From: CAYUWG01 sp964448285
GTDB lineage: Bacteria > Bacteroidota > Ignavibacteria > SZUA-365
NCBI GenBank assembly: GCA_964448285.1
Contig: CAYUWG010000002.1
Span: 58,379-122,378 of the forward strand
Length of the DNA stretch: 64,000 bases
Reading direction: 5' to 3'
The position numbers were made by a program, and so were the translations under genes. Numbering within the stretch: the stretch's first letter is position 1; each line of letters begins with the position of its first letter. Below the pieces are notes generated by a model, which saw only the letters and a program-made list of their open reading frames with translations, made no database searches and had not been told where the DNA came from. Positions 17,192-25,569 of this stretch are shown piece by piece.

Positions 17192-18422
17192 ACGAATCCT
17201 CATCCTTGGCGCGGGCGTCGGCGGATTAGTCACCGCCAACGAGCTGCGGCGTCTTCTCCCTTCCGGACATTCCATTACGGTGATCGAGAAGAATGCCCTG
17301 CATTCCTTCGCTCCTTCCTTCCTGTGGGTGATGACGGGAGACAGAACGGAACAGCAAATTACGCGACCGGTCACTGCGCTTCTTCAGTCAGGGATTCAAC
17401 TCGTCATCGGCGAAGTTTCCGAGATCGACGTCCGGAAGCATGAAGTCCGCACGACGGACTCTGTTTATGTGTACGACGTTCTCGTCATCGCGCTTGGGGC
17501 TGAGCTTTCCCCGGAAAGCATTCCCGGCTATCATGAAAGCATTCACACGTTCTTTACCGTCGATGGTGCAGCGAGACTGCGCAGCGCGCTCGATTCATTT
17601 CATGGAGGAAATGTTGCCGTTGTCGTAAGCAAGCTGCCGTACAAATGCCCCGGAGCTCCGCATGAAGGCGCCATGTTGCTGGCGGATTTTCTCCGCAAGC
17701 GTGGGCTGAACGAACGGTCGCACGTGCATCTCTACACACCGGAAACGCAACCCATGCCTGTCGCCGGACCTGAGCTTGGAGCGGCTGTGCGGGAGATGCT
17801 CACATCGAACGGTATCGCGTTTCATCCGCTTCACCAGTTGACCGCAATAGATGCCGAGTCGAAGACGCTGAGCTTCGAGGGAGGCTCGGCTGTTTCCTAT
17901 GACCTGTGCGTTGTCATTCCTCCGCATCGAAGCCCGAAGGCTGTGCGAGAGAGTGATTTGGCAAACGACGCGGGATGGATCCCGGTCGATCGCGCATCAT
18001 TGCAGACGAACCATGAGAACGTCTATGCGATCGGAGACGTCGCGGCGATATCTCTTCCCGGAAGATGGAAGCCGGATGTCCCGCTCATGCTGCCGAAAGC
18101 AGGAGTCTTTGCACACCTGCAGGCGGAAGTCGTCGCGCACGATATTGTGCGCAAGATCAACGGTGGTACCGCGACAAGATCATTCCCGGGTGTTGGGTAT
18201 TGCATGTTGGAAGCAGGCGAAGACCTTGCGGGATTTGCGTACGGAGACTTCTACGCACTGCCTGCCCCAAAACTGCGCGTGCATCAGACGGGCAAAGTCT
18301 GGCATTGGGGAAAAGTGCTGTTTGAGAAATGGTGGCTTTCCCCTTTCGGACTGAAACGCAGCCTGCTTGGCAAAGCGATCACCGTCGGTGCGAAGTTCTG
18401 GGACGTTCCCATCAAAGCATGA
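17184..18422 (+). CDS. Sulfide:quinone oxidoreductase-like FAD enzyme
   Basis: A 412-residue two-dinucleotide-binding-domain flavoprotein. FAD binding is shown by LILGAGVGGLVTANELRR near the start, and the second flavin motif by VYAIGDVAAI (about 285). YKCPGAPHEGAM around residue 155 is the typical sulfide:quinone reductase active-site cysteine segment, and a second cysteine in GVGYCMLEAG lies where the partner cysteine is expected. The C-terminal amphipathic tail (WHWGKVLFEKWWLSPFG) suits membrane association. It likely oxidises sulfide to polysulfide, passing electrons to quinone. Translation is coupled to the upstream ArsR gene by an 8-bp overlap. Confidence 0.85.
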   Translation: MNERILILGAGVGGLVTANELRRLLPSGHSITVIEKNALHSFAPSFLWVMTGDRTEQQITRPVTALLQSGIQLVIGEVSEIDVRKHEVRTTDSVYVYDVLVIALGAELSPESIPGYHESIHTFFTVDGAARLRSALDSFHGGNVAVVVSKLPYKCPGAPHEGAMLLADFLRKRGLNERSHVHLYTPETQPMPVAGPELGAAVREMLTSNGIAFHPLHQLTAIDAESKTLSFEGGSAVSYDLCVVIPPHRSPKAVRESDLANDAGWIPVDRASLQTNHENVYAIGDVAAISLPGRWKPDVPLMLPKAGVFAHLQAEVVAHDIVRKINGGTATRSFPGVGYCMLEAGEDLAGFAYGDFYALPAPKLRVHQTGKVWHWGKVLFEKWWLSPFGLKRSLLGKAITVGAKFWDVPIKA

Positions 18423-18477
18423 CGGTCTTATCGAAACATTCGTTGAACGATCTATTCACAGACAGAAGGAACACGCG

Positions 18478-19074
18478 ATGAAACGGACTTCACTCGCAGC
18501 AGTCGTCTGGACGATGGCGCTGTTGCACGTTGCTTTATCTTATCCACCCGCTGTCGGCATTGTCACCAAATCGAAATCGTGTGTGAGCTGTCACGCGAAC
18601 AACGGACAGTGGGGCGATGACAAAACGATTATCGACATCATCGATCAGGAGACGATGAAATCTCTGAGGCAACTCGACGGAACGTTTCGCATCGATGTAA
18701 AGCGCGGCGAACGGAAGACCGTCCTAACCGTGATAGGCAGGCCGAAGAACGACGACGCACCCGCACCGATTCGGACCGGCTGGATCTATATCGACACATC
18801 GAGAATCGAAACGAACAGCTTGACGAAGTTCGCTCCGAACTGGGACGTGAACCTTCCGATGGCCTGCCGCTTGGTTGGCGATAATCTCAAGGGTTTCGAA
18901 CGAGCGAACATCACCGCACTGCCGATGACGCTTCAGCCGTCAGTCGATGCGCAGGACGCAGAAGTCCAGTTGCAGGTAATGATTACGAAGGGAGAGAGCG
19001 TCAAAGGACGACCGAGGGAGGGAATGCTTGCGAGCTATTTCGAGCGCAAAGTCTTTCTCAGAGTCGTCGAATAG
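18478..19074 (+). CDS. Exported protein with a single CxxCH haem-binding motif
   Basis: A 198-residue product with a signal peptide (MKRTSLAAVVWTMALLHVALS) and one CVSCH motif about 12 residues after the likely cleavage site. This would attach a c-type haem in the periplasm. The remaining 150 residues (GTFRIDVKRGERKTVLTVIG ...) look like a beta-rich domain that I do not recognise. It is the third gene of the ArsR/SQR-like/DsrE set, 55 bp after the oxidoreductase, so an electron-accepting or sensing role in sulfur oxidation is a reasonable inference. ATG 18478 is chosen to start the signal peptide. Confidence 0.75.
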   Translation: MKRTSLAAVVWTMALLHVALSYPPAVGIVTKSKSCVSCHANNGQWGDDKTIIDIIDQETMKSLRQLDGTFRIDVKRGERKTVLTVIGRPKNDDAPAPIRTGWIYIDTSRIETNSLTKFAPNWDVNLPMACRLVGDNLKGFERANITALPMTLQPSVDAQDAEVQLQVMITKGESVKGRPREGMLASYFERKVFLRVVE

Positions 19075-19258
19075 AAATCGAAGTATGACATTGCCAGACC
19101 ATTCGCCATTCATGCAAGCCGGCATCTATTGCAAAGATGGATTCGCTCGATCGAAGTTCGAACGCATCGGCATGTCATTTACACAACTCTAACGAGCAGT
19201 ACATCGATGACAATCAGTCTTCGAAGATACTGCGACACAAGACAACACATGGAGAAGC

Positions 19259-19612
19259 ATGACAATCCTTATCGTCATTAACGACGCACCGTATGGAACC
19301 GAAAAAGCCTACAATGCACTGCGGCTCGCGATGACCCTGCAGAAAGAACATCCCGACGTCATTGTGCGGGTGTTTCTCATGGCCGATGCCGTCGGGTGCG
19401 CTCTTCCCAATCAGAATACGGCACAGGGGTATTACAACATCGAGCGGATGCTCAAGGCGGTGCTCAACAAAGGCGGCGCCGTTAAAACCTGCGGAACCTG
19501 CATGGACGCGCGCGGCATCCGTGGACTTCAACTCATTGACGGCGTTCAGGCAAGCAACATGAGCGAGTTCGCCCAGTGGGCCGTGGAAGCGGATAACGTG
19601 TTCTCGTTCTAA
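19259..19612 (+). CDS. DsrE-family sulfur-relay protein
   Basis: A 117-residue DsrE/DsrF/TusD-like protein with the family opening ILIVINDAPYGTEKAYNALR, RVFLMADAVGCAL in the middle, and a CGTCMDARG cysteine pair in the position of the persulfide-carrying cysteine. Such proteins shuttle sulfane sulfur. It is the last gene of the ArsR-SQR-like-CxxCH-DsrE set. A 184-bp spacer separates it from the CxxCH gene, so it may also have its own promoter. Confidence 0.88.
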   Translation: MTILIVINDAPYGTEKAYNALRLAMTLQKEHPDVIVRVFLMADAVGCALPNQNTAQGYYNIERMLKAVLNKGGAVKTCGTCMDARGIRGLQLIDGVQASNMSEFAQWAVEADNVFSF

Positions 19613-20212
19613 GAATCTTTTATATAAACAGATATTTCTCCAGTCACTTCGTGACAGGACACTCTGAGTCAATGATCCCCATCTGATGCCGATACATTCC
19701 GATGCGAATGGCGACTATCCTGTGAAACATCGGCACAAGCAAGCATTGGTTCGTCACACCTGAGCGTTGAAAGGATGCGGTTTCAGCTTCTTTGTATTGA
19801 TAAGTGAGTGATCCTTGAAGTGGAACGATCATTGCGAAAGTAAAAAGATGATCGGCTTTCCGAAAAAGTATCATACGATGATACTGCATTCATGGAAACG
19901 CCGATGTAGTTTTGCAGCAGAGATGAACGAGTATATCCAACGAAAAATGAGGCGCCCCGTGTGATGTGATTACCAGTTTTTTTCTTCACCTGCGAGAAGG
20001 ACGCACCATCATGAAAACCAATCCCCGGCCTGTTGCACACATCGAAGCGGCGGGCTGTTTTCGTTTCAAATCGATTCACGGGGTCGGTGCTTAATTCTCG
20101 CGAGTCATATATGAAAATGACGAATCATATTCCATCAAGCCTATGAGCTGACGAACTGCTACCTCCGGGGTGTTCGCACCCGATTCATTCACCATCCTGA
20201 AAGGAGGTTGTC
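19613..20212. other. 600-bp intergenic stretch without a recognisable gene
   Basis: Neither strand shows a reading frame with a domain or coding character. A short GTCAC-TTC-GTGAC hairpin occurs at 19643-19655 shortly after the DsrE gene, too small and without a T-run to call a terminator. The 3' end carries a strong AAGGAGG at 20201-20207 for the next gene. I see no tRNA or other RNA gene. Confidence 0.5.
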
Positions 20213-21115
20213 ATGTTACGCATCATCATCGTTCTGCTGACCGCATCGCAGTGCGTCACCGCGCAGATCGTGTACTCACCGAATGCTTTCAACGAGAAGG
20301 GACAGAAGGAGGGACAGTGGACGCTCTTCTTCGATGAAGACTGGAAGCGCGTGGAATCGCCTGCTGAGGCGGCGTACTTTCGCATCATCCATTACAAGGA
20401 CGGTCGCCCCGCCGGCATCGTGAGGGATTATTATCTCTCCGGTGTCCTGCAATGGGAAGGTCTGATCGTGATCGAAGAAGGCGACATCTCGCACGGGCAT
20501 GTCGTGTACTACCATCCGAACGGGCGGAAAAGCTCGGAGGGCGAAAAAGTATATGATATTCCCGAAGGAGAATGGACGAGTTGGTACCCCGACGGCAGGC
20601 TTCTGTCGAAAGGTTCTTACTCGAACGGACAGCGTTACGGAACGTGGATTCACTCCTTCGAAAGCAACACGTTCGCCATTGGATCCTACCTGCTCGACAG
20701 GGCTGAGGGAGAGTGGATATATTATCAATTGGATAGCACGATTTCCGAAAAAGGGATGTATCGAAACGGGCTGCGCGAGGGTGTGTGGTATATCCGGGGC
20801 AAGGAGGATGGGTGGATCGAGGCGATGTATGCCACCGGGAAGATGAACGGCCTTTGCACGATCTATCATACATCAGGTGCGAAGGCCGCCGAAGGCCCCA
20901 TGATTGAAGAAAAAAAGCACGGAACCTGGACGTACTGGAACAGCGACTCGGTGAAGATCGGTGAGGAAACGCTACAGCACGGCGTTCTGCACGGCCCGGC
21001 GCGCTATTGGGACGACGACGGGACGCTTTCATGGGAAGGAGAGTACGAGTACGACAAGCGCAAGACATTCCATGGATCACCGAACGGACGATTCGGTTCG
21101 CTCAGGAGGCTGTAG
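20213..21115 (+). CDS. MORN-repeat (YwqK-like) exported protein
   Basis: A 300-residue protein with a signal peptide (about 1-18, ending VTAQ) and a run of MORN-type repeats: HGHVVYYHPNGRKSSEGE, PEGEWTSWYPDGRLLSKGSY, GTWIHSF, AEGEWIYY, REGVWYI and HGTWTYWNSD. Bacterial YwqK-type proteins of this kind are often labelled antitoxins, but there is no toxin gene beside it and the signal peptide points to an envelope role. A perfect AAGGAGG sits 5 bases before the ATG. The L,D-transpeptidase starts 2 bp after its stop, so the pair is almost surely an operon and may act together on the wall. Confidence 0.82.
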   Translation: MLRIIIVLLTASQCVTAQIVYSPNAFNEKGQKEGQWTLFFDEDWKRVESPAEAAYFRIIHYKDGRPAGIVRDYYLSGVLQWEGLIVIEEGDISHGHVVYYHPNGRKSSEGEKVYDIPEGEWTSWYPDGRLLSKGSYSNGQRYGTWIHSFESNTFAIGSYLLDRAEGEWIYYQLDSTISEKGMYRNGLREGVWYIRGKEDGWIEAMYATGKMNGLCTIYHTSGAKAAEGPMIEEKKHGTWTYWNSDSVKIGEETLQHGVLHGPARYWDDDGTLSWEGEYEYDKRKTFHGSPNGRFGSLRRL

Positions 21116-21117
21116 TC

Positions 21118-21783
21118 ATGCGTCAAGTAATGTTTCCCGCCACGAGATTGAGCGGGGCACGTCGAATCCTTTTCCTTCTCACGATGAGTGCCGCTCTCTA
21201 TTCTGCACGGGGTTTCGCAGAGACGGTACTCGTCGTTTATACGAAAGAGCGCCAGGTGATCGTCCTTCGAGATGGGGTGGAGACGGATACCTTTGCGATC
21301 TGCGCGATCGGTTATCTCGGACCGAAGCGGGAGCAGGGCGATTGCAGAACTCCGTTCGGCGTTTACAAAATCGTGCACTTTAACCCGCACAGTCGCTTTC
21401 ATCTTTCGCTGGGAATCAACTACCCGAATGCCGGAGACCGCATTCGAGCTAAGTTGTCAGGTGTTCGAAATCCCGGCGGCGATATCTACATCCATGGTGC
21501 GTGCGCGTCCGTTGGGTGTATTGCGATCGGAAACGAGGGCATCGCGAAGCTCTATGGCATCGCTCAGCGCATTGCGCGCGTTCAGCGGAGAATTCCGGTT
21601 CTCATATTCCCGGCGCGCGATCCGAAGTATTGCCTCGTACTTGCCGATCAACGGGCTGAAGGCGAAGAACACCTATCGGAAGAGGATTTCTTTCGCAACC
21701 TGTACGAAGTGCAACGGCGTTTCGCGCAGGGACGGCTCGTAAGCGGACGCGCGGATAGAAACGGGATGTATCTCGTCGATTGA
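21118..21783 (+). CDS. L,D-transpeptidase (YkuD domain) family protein
   Basis: A 221-residue exported protein with the YkuD fold. VLVVYTKERQVIVLRDG opens the domain, CRTPFGVYKI is the substrate-loop motif, and IHGACASVGCIAIG is the catalytic HGxxxSxGC signature, with the second Cys as nucleophile. It would form or edit 3-3 peptidoglycan cross-links or attach proteins to the wall. The ATG at 21118 follows AGGAGG and lies 2 bp after the MORN-repeat gene. The C-terminal ~45 charged residues extend beyond the domain. Confidence 0.9.
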   Translation: MRQVMFPATRLSGARRILFLLTMSAALYSARGFAETVLVVYTKERQVIVLRDGVETDTFAICAIGYLGPKREQGDCRTPFGVYKIVHFNPHSRFHLSLGINYPNAGDRIRAKLSGVRNPGGDIYIHGACASVGCIAIGNEGIAKLYGIAQRIARVQRRIPVLIFPARDPKYCLVLADQRAEGEEHLSEEDFFRNLYEVQRRFAQGRLVSGRADRNGMYLVD

Positions 21784-21930
21784 ACGACTCTGCGAGAGAG
21801 AAGGGCAGTTCGACGGAACCGATGAAAAATGAGGGTTCCCCCCTATTGAGATTAAGCTCTTGAATGGATATTTTGCCTCCATCTCTGCCCCTTACGTTGA
21901 ACCGCAGAGAGCTTAACGAAGAGAATGAAG

Positions 21931-22024
21931 GAAATAAGGATAGAATTATGAGTTGATAGAATGCAGAGGATTATGCCTACGATCAGGGCCACACTTTCTC
22001 CATCAGAACGTTTATCATGACCTT
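21931..22024 (+). pseudogene. Decayed 5' fragment of the LRR lipoprotein gene
   Basis: The stretch GAAATAAGGATAGAATTATG and the following ATGCAGAGG-TTATGC-TAC closely match the leader and first codons of the intact gene (22705-22754). After an apparent internal deletion, CATCAG...TTTATCATGACCT matches 22807-22846. The frame does not continue. This reads as a truncated relic of the downstream leucine-rich-repeat gene. Confidence 0.7.
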
Positions 22025-22089
22025 GGCTTGTGCGAACTGGTAAACAAGAAGACAATTGCAGTGTTGTGGAAAATCCGGAACGACGCCGA

Positions 22090-22653
22090 GTGAATGCTAT
22101 AAGAAACATATTATTCGCACGTAACTCATTCACGCATCCCGTTGCTGTAGTTAGTTCATTCATTGCAGTAATAATTCTCCGTTCAAGCCAAGCTGACGCT
22201 CAGAGCAGAGATTCGATAGCGACGCACACATTGTACATTTTGGCAGGCGGTGTCGTTCCGGTCTCTTCGTCCGTCTATTGCGAGTATCTACTGTATCGAA
22301 CGACGGAATCCGATGTCAATACAACAATTCAGGGGAGAATTGGAGCAGGAGTAACGCTGATTTTCGTACCTAACGCTGGCATTCCTGTGATGGCATCGGT
22401 GTTGTTTGGTAACAATCATTATTTCGAAACGAGCATTGGCATCGTATTTCATTCATACGATCCGCCAGATGAAAATGCGCCGACGGGGCGACTTGGTGAT
22501 TTATCTGCTGTTCTGATAAAGCGAGCATACGAAGTGGGGTATCGATATCAAAATCCATCCGGGGGAACAATTTTCAGAGTAACTTTGGCCGTCCTACAAG
22601 ATCATAGAGATACGGTATTCTCTCCCGGGGTCGGGATCGGTTACTCATGGTAA
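22090..22653 (+). CDS. Hypothetical exported protein, possible small outer-membrane protein
   Basis: A 187-residue frame, or 207 if a GTG at 22030 is used. From the GTG at 22090 the product has a signal-like N-terminus ending ADAQ. Short alternating hydrophobic/polar stretches then resemble beta-strands (HTLYILAGGVVPV, TTIQGRIGAGVTLIF, RVTLAVLQ), ending GVGIGYSW with a terminal aromatic residue, as in outer-membrane barrels. I recognise no family. There is no ATG or clear Shine-Dalgarno site, so the start is uncertain. The region is visibly more AT-rich than its neighbours and lies between a decayed and an intact LRR gene. Confidence 0.5.
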   Translation: MNAIRNILFARNSFTHPVAVVSSFIAVIILRSSQADAQSRDSIATHTLYILAGGVVPVSSSVYCEYLLYRTTESDVNTTIQGRIGAGVTLIFVPNAGIPVMASVLFGNNHYFETSIGIVFHSYDPPDENAPTGRLGDLSAVLIKRAYEVGYRYQNPSGGTIFRVTLAVLQDHRDTVFSPGVGIGYSW

Positions 22654-22734
22654 CAGTGCACAGACATGGGAAATACACCACTCACAATATGCGGTGAAAG
22701 GAAAGAAATAAAGATAGAATTATGAGTGGATAAT

Positions 22735-23319
22735 ATGCAGAGGTTTATGCTTACAACATCCCTTCTTATGGCTGCCATACTGATGGCTTGCAGTGATGAT
22801 ACATCAGGACCGCCCTTATTCAATAAACATCTTTATCATGACCTCGATTCTGCTATCATGTATCCTGCAGAACCCGGGTATTGGACGGAATTGGATATGA
22901 GATATAGTGGATTGGATAGTATCTCGGAGTCAATCGGTCAGGCGGTTCGAATCAATGCAATGTACTTCGGGCACAACAATTTAATTGACGTACCGAGATC
23001 GATAAAGAACTGTCGAGCTCTTGTTGCGCTTGAACTATCATATAATCGATTTACGGTTATACCTGATCTTAAAGATACGCTAACGTCCTTAGATCTTGAC
23101 AACAACAGAATATCATCCATTCTACCAACTCTTTCTAAACTCAAAGTCAGCTATTTGAATTTAGCGAACAATCTGATGTCCACTTGGCCCGATAGTCTTC
23201 GTATTATGGATAGATTGGGTCTCATGCCTGAGATGATCGACCTTCGCGGCAATCCAATGCCTGCAGAGGAAGTTGAGAAAGTGCGAAAACTGATGCCTAA
23301 GACACGGGTGTTGTTTTAG
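22735..23319 (+). CDS. Leucine-rich-repeat lipoprotein
   Basis: A 194-residue protein with a lipoprotein signal (MLTTSLLMAAILMACSDD). About five LRR units follow: MYFGHNNLIDVPRSIKNC, LELSYNRFTVIPD, LDLDNNRISSILPTL, LNLANNLMSTWPDSL and IDLRGNPMP. It should be a surface-anchored binding protein. The start is the ATG at 22735; a GTG three codons earlier is possible. Partial copies of its 5' end (21931-22024) and 3' end (23816-23896) flank it, making it the only intact member of a local family. Base composition is AT-rich against the surrounding genes. Confidence 0.75.
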   Translation: MQRFMLTTSLLMAAILMACSDDTSGPPLFNKHLYHDLDSAIMYPAEPGYWTELDMRYSGLDSISESIGQAVRINAMYFGHNNLIDVPRSIKNCRALVALELSYNRFTVIPDLKDTLTSLDLDNNRISSILPTLSKLKVSYLNLANNLMSTWPDSLRIMDRLGLMPEMIDLRGNPMPAEEVEKVRKLMPKTRVLF

Positions 23320-23363
23320 AATCTTATCCAATGGAATTATGAGTTAATAGAGAGAGGTAAAAC

Positions 23364-23783
23364 ATGAAAATACTTTTCGGATTCTTAGGAGGGGTGTTGA
23401 CGGTTGTGTTGATTTATATACCTGGCTTCGAGGTATTTACATTTCTTTTCGGAGCGAGTGTATTATTCCCTTCATTCGCTGCGAGTACGGTTTACTATTG
23501 GCAACGCAGCAAGACAGGTATGCGCATATCGCATTGGTCCTTTGGCATTGGCTCCATCTCCGGTGGTTCCGGTGCGGTCATCAGTAACTTCATGATGAGC
23601 ATGGAGACACACACCTTCGACAACGTTCTGAACAGATTATTCAACGATGTTTTCAGGGATGCGAATCTGCCACTGACGTATGCGTTGACGGTAGCGTCCT
23701 TCATCCTTTTAGGTGAAATCGGCAGCTCTTTAGCTTGGCAGGTACGTAAAAGGACAATCACGCCTGGAGATGGCGGTTCGTGA
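23364..23783 (+). CDS. Hypothetical inner-membrane protein
   Basis: A 139-residue product with two or three hydrophobic spans (FGFLGGVLTVVLIYIPGFEVF and FLFGASVLFPSFAASTVYYW near the start, LTYALTVASFILLGEIGSS near the end) and a glycine/serine-rich connector (SFGIGSISGGSGAVISNFMM). I recognise no family. Its leader (23334-23357) shares GAATTATGAGT(T)AATAGA with the leaders of the intact and decayed LRR copies, so it seems to sit behind a duplicated promoter/leader. AGAGAGG lies before the ATG. Confidence 0.55.
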   Translation: MKILFGFLGGVLTVVLIYIPGFEVFTFLFGASVLFPSFAASTVYYWQRSKTGMRISHWSFGIGSISGGSGAVISNFMMSMETHTFDNVLNRLFNDVFRDANLPLTYALTVASFILLGEIGSSLAWQVRKRTITPGDGGS

Positions 23784-23815
23784 GGGATAACTATGACGAT
23801 AACCCTCGGAGGAGA

Positions 23816-23896
23816 GACCTTCGCGGCAATCCAATGCCTGCAGAGGAAGTTGAGAAAGTTCGAAAACTGATGCCTAAGACTCGGGTGTTGTTTTAA
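23816..23896 (+). pseudogene. Duplicated 3' end of the LRR lipoprotein gene
   Basis: These 81 bases repeat the last 26 codons and stop of the LRR gene (23239-23319), differing at only a few positions (GTG to GTT, ACA to ACT, TAG to TAA). They still read DLRGNPMPAEEVEKVRKLMP in frame. There is no start or upstream coding sequence, so this is a 3' relic. Confidence 0.9.
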
Positions 23897-23897
23897 A

Positions 23898-23962
23898 GTC
23901 CCGTAGGGACGAACTTATGGTAGCATCCAGCATAGCAAGCAACTCTTCAGTTCCGTAGGAAC
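23898..23962 (+). repeat. Paired-hairpin REP/MITE-like element
   Basis: Two short hairpins, GTCCCGTAGGGAC (23898-23910) and GTTCCGTAGGAAC (23950-23962), share a GTA loop and stand 39 bases apart with TATGGTAGCATCC between them. They start 2 bases after the LRR relic. The layout, GTCCCGTAGGGAC followed later by GTTCCGTAGGAAC, resembles dispersed repeat elements known from Bacteroidota-group genomes; copy number here cannot be seen. Confidence 0.6.
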
Positions 23963-24133
23963 GACCGAGCGATCGTTGGTTCCGATTATCAAAAGGTCAT
24001 CTCTGCGGGATTACGAGATTCGCTCTTCTCGCCGGCGCCTTCTATGTTAGCTCGTGGAATCACACTTCGTGATTTCATTCCACACCTTGATCTCGCCATC
24101 CCCATACGCACACTCACATTCAGGATCGCTTTC

Positions 24134-25441
24134 ATGAATGCAGTGAAAATCGCTTTTCTCGCCGGACTGCTTGTCCCCTTTTTTGCTCGTGTCAACGCAC
24201 AGATCGATTCGTGTGTCGTTGTCGGAATCCATCCGAAGGCTGCGGCACAATCCACCGCGACGGGGAAAACACTCGTCACGCTCTTCTCGTGGAAAGGGAA
24301 ACTCTATGCCGGATATGGCGATTATGGAGCCAATACAGGACCGATTGCCATCATGTCGTTCAACCCGGTCACGCATATTTTCACCGAAGAGTGGACAGCG
24401 AATACGGAAGCGATCCAACAGTTCCGAAGCGTTCGCGGAAAAGTCTATGCACCGGCAACGGACAGAAAACTCTATAGCCAACCGGGTGATTATTCCCTTC
24501 TCGATACCAACGGCGTCTGGTCGGATCGTGATTGCGGCAGCACGACACACGCCTACGACGTCGCCGCGCTTGGCGATTCGGATCTGTTCATCGTCGGTTC
24601 GCAGGACAGGTTCGCGGCTGTCTTTCGCAGCACCGACGACGGTGCGACGTGGCGCGTGGCTCGGCGGGATTCTGCCGTAAGCGGCCAGGCAAATGATTTC
24701 GCGCGGTATTACTTCGCCGCCGTGCTTGACGGCAAGCTCTACGTCCAGGCGCGTGATTATTACGGTTCCCTGCACCCGGTGTCGCGCGTTTTCGACGGCA
24801 CGCAATGGACGGATGGACCGCATTTATTTGCAGGCAACAATACGTTACTCGGCTGGCGTCCATTGTTATTCAACAACAAACTTGTCTATCGCACATGGGC
24901 GGCGGGATGGTCATCGCAACTGCTGTCATTCGATGGAACGACGTCCACATTCATCGGTGCGATGAAGGCGTATGACCACACAACTGAAGGTGGCCGATGT
25001 TATGTGCTTGCGGACTCGGGCGATGGAGTTACGCTCGTTCAGTACAGTGAGGACCTCTCGAACTGGACTCGTTTAGCCCGCGTCCCTTCCAACTGCAGAA
25101 GCATCGCAGTACTCCGCGACAGCATCTATCTCGGTACGACCGATTCGGAAATCCTGAAGCTCGTTCCACCATCAACGACTGGGGGCGTCGCGGTTGCCCC
25201 ATCGTCGTCACGGATCGATGTCTTTCCCAATCCATCTCGTGGATATATCACCGTGTCGGTTCATGAAGCGGACGCACGAACTGTGGTTACTGTGACTGAT
25301 GCGTTGGGAAGAACAATCGACCGGCACGCCCTCGGAGATGGACAACAATCAACAAGCTTCCTCTTGCCTAATTGCGGTTGGTACGTCGTGACGGTCGTGG
25401 CAGGTGACCAGCAGTTCCGGAAGGCCGTCTTTCGAAGATAA
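24134..25441 (+). CDS. Secreted beta-propeller-like protein with T9SS sorting domain
   Basis: A 435-residue exported protein. The ATG at 24134 begins a signal peptide (MNAVKIAFLAGLLVPFFARV); the frame also runs upstream to 24044. The body has repeated kelch/BNR-like strands (LFSWKGKLYAGYGDYG, FRSVRGKVYAPATDRK, VFRSTDDGATWRV, YFAAVLDGKLYV, LFNNKLVYRTWAAG, VLRDSIYLGTTDSE), suggesting a propeller. The C-terminus is a type IX sorting domain (IDVFPNPSRGYITVSV ... GWYVVTVVAGDQQFRKAVF). Function unknown; probably surface-exposed. It stands alone, 237 bp after the LRR relic and its hairpin repeats. Confidence 0.8.
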   Translation: MNAVKIAFLAGLLVPFFARVNAQIDSCVVVGIHPKAAAQSTATGKTLVTLFSWKGKLYAGYGDYGANTGPIAIMSFNPVTHIFTEEWTANTEAIQQFRSVRGKVYAPATDRKLYSQPGDYSLLDTNGVWSDRDCGSTTHAYDVAALGDSDLFIVGSQDRFAAVFRSTDDGATWRVARRDSAVSGQANDFARYYFAAVLDGKLYVQARDYYGSLHPVSRVFDGTQWTDGPHLFAGNNTLLGWRPLLFNNKLVYRTWAAGWSSQLLSFDGTTSTFIGAMKAYDHTTEGGRCYVLADSGDGVTLVQYSEDLSNWTRLARVPSNCRSIAVLRDSIYLGTTDSEILKLVPPSTTGGVAVAPSSSRIDVFPNPSRGYITVSVHEADARTVVTVTDALGRTIDRHALGDGQQSTSFLLPNCGWYVVTVVAGDQQFRKAVFRR

Positions 25442-25569
25442 CGCGTCGATTCATTCATGCTTTTAACCGTGATTCACGCACCACTTTTTTACGACCGCGT
25501 CCACTTGGAATTCAGAGATGAAAGTGTGTTATATTTCCTACTGGGATATCAAAATGGAGCCGCCACTTC

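Noticed and set aside
19783..20079. 98-residue minus-strand frame in the intergenic gap
   Set aside because: No recognisable domain, signal or start context; composition looks random.
20213..21115. YwqK-type antitoxin of a toxin-antitoxin pair
   Set aside because: There is no toxin gene beside it, the protein has a signal peptide, and its neighbour is an L,D-transpeptidase.
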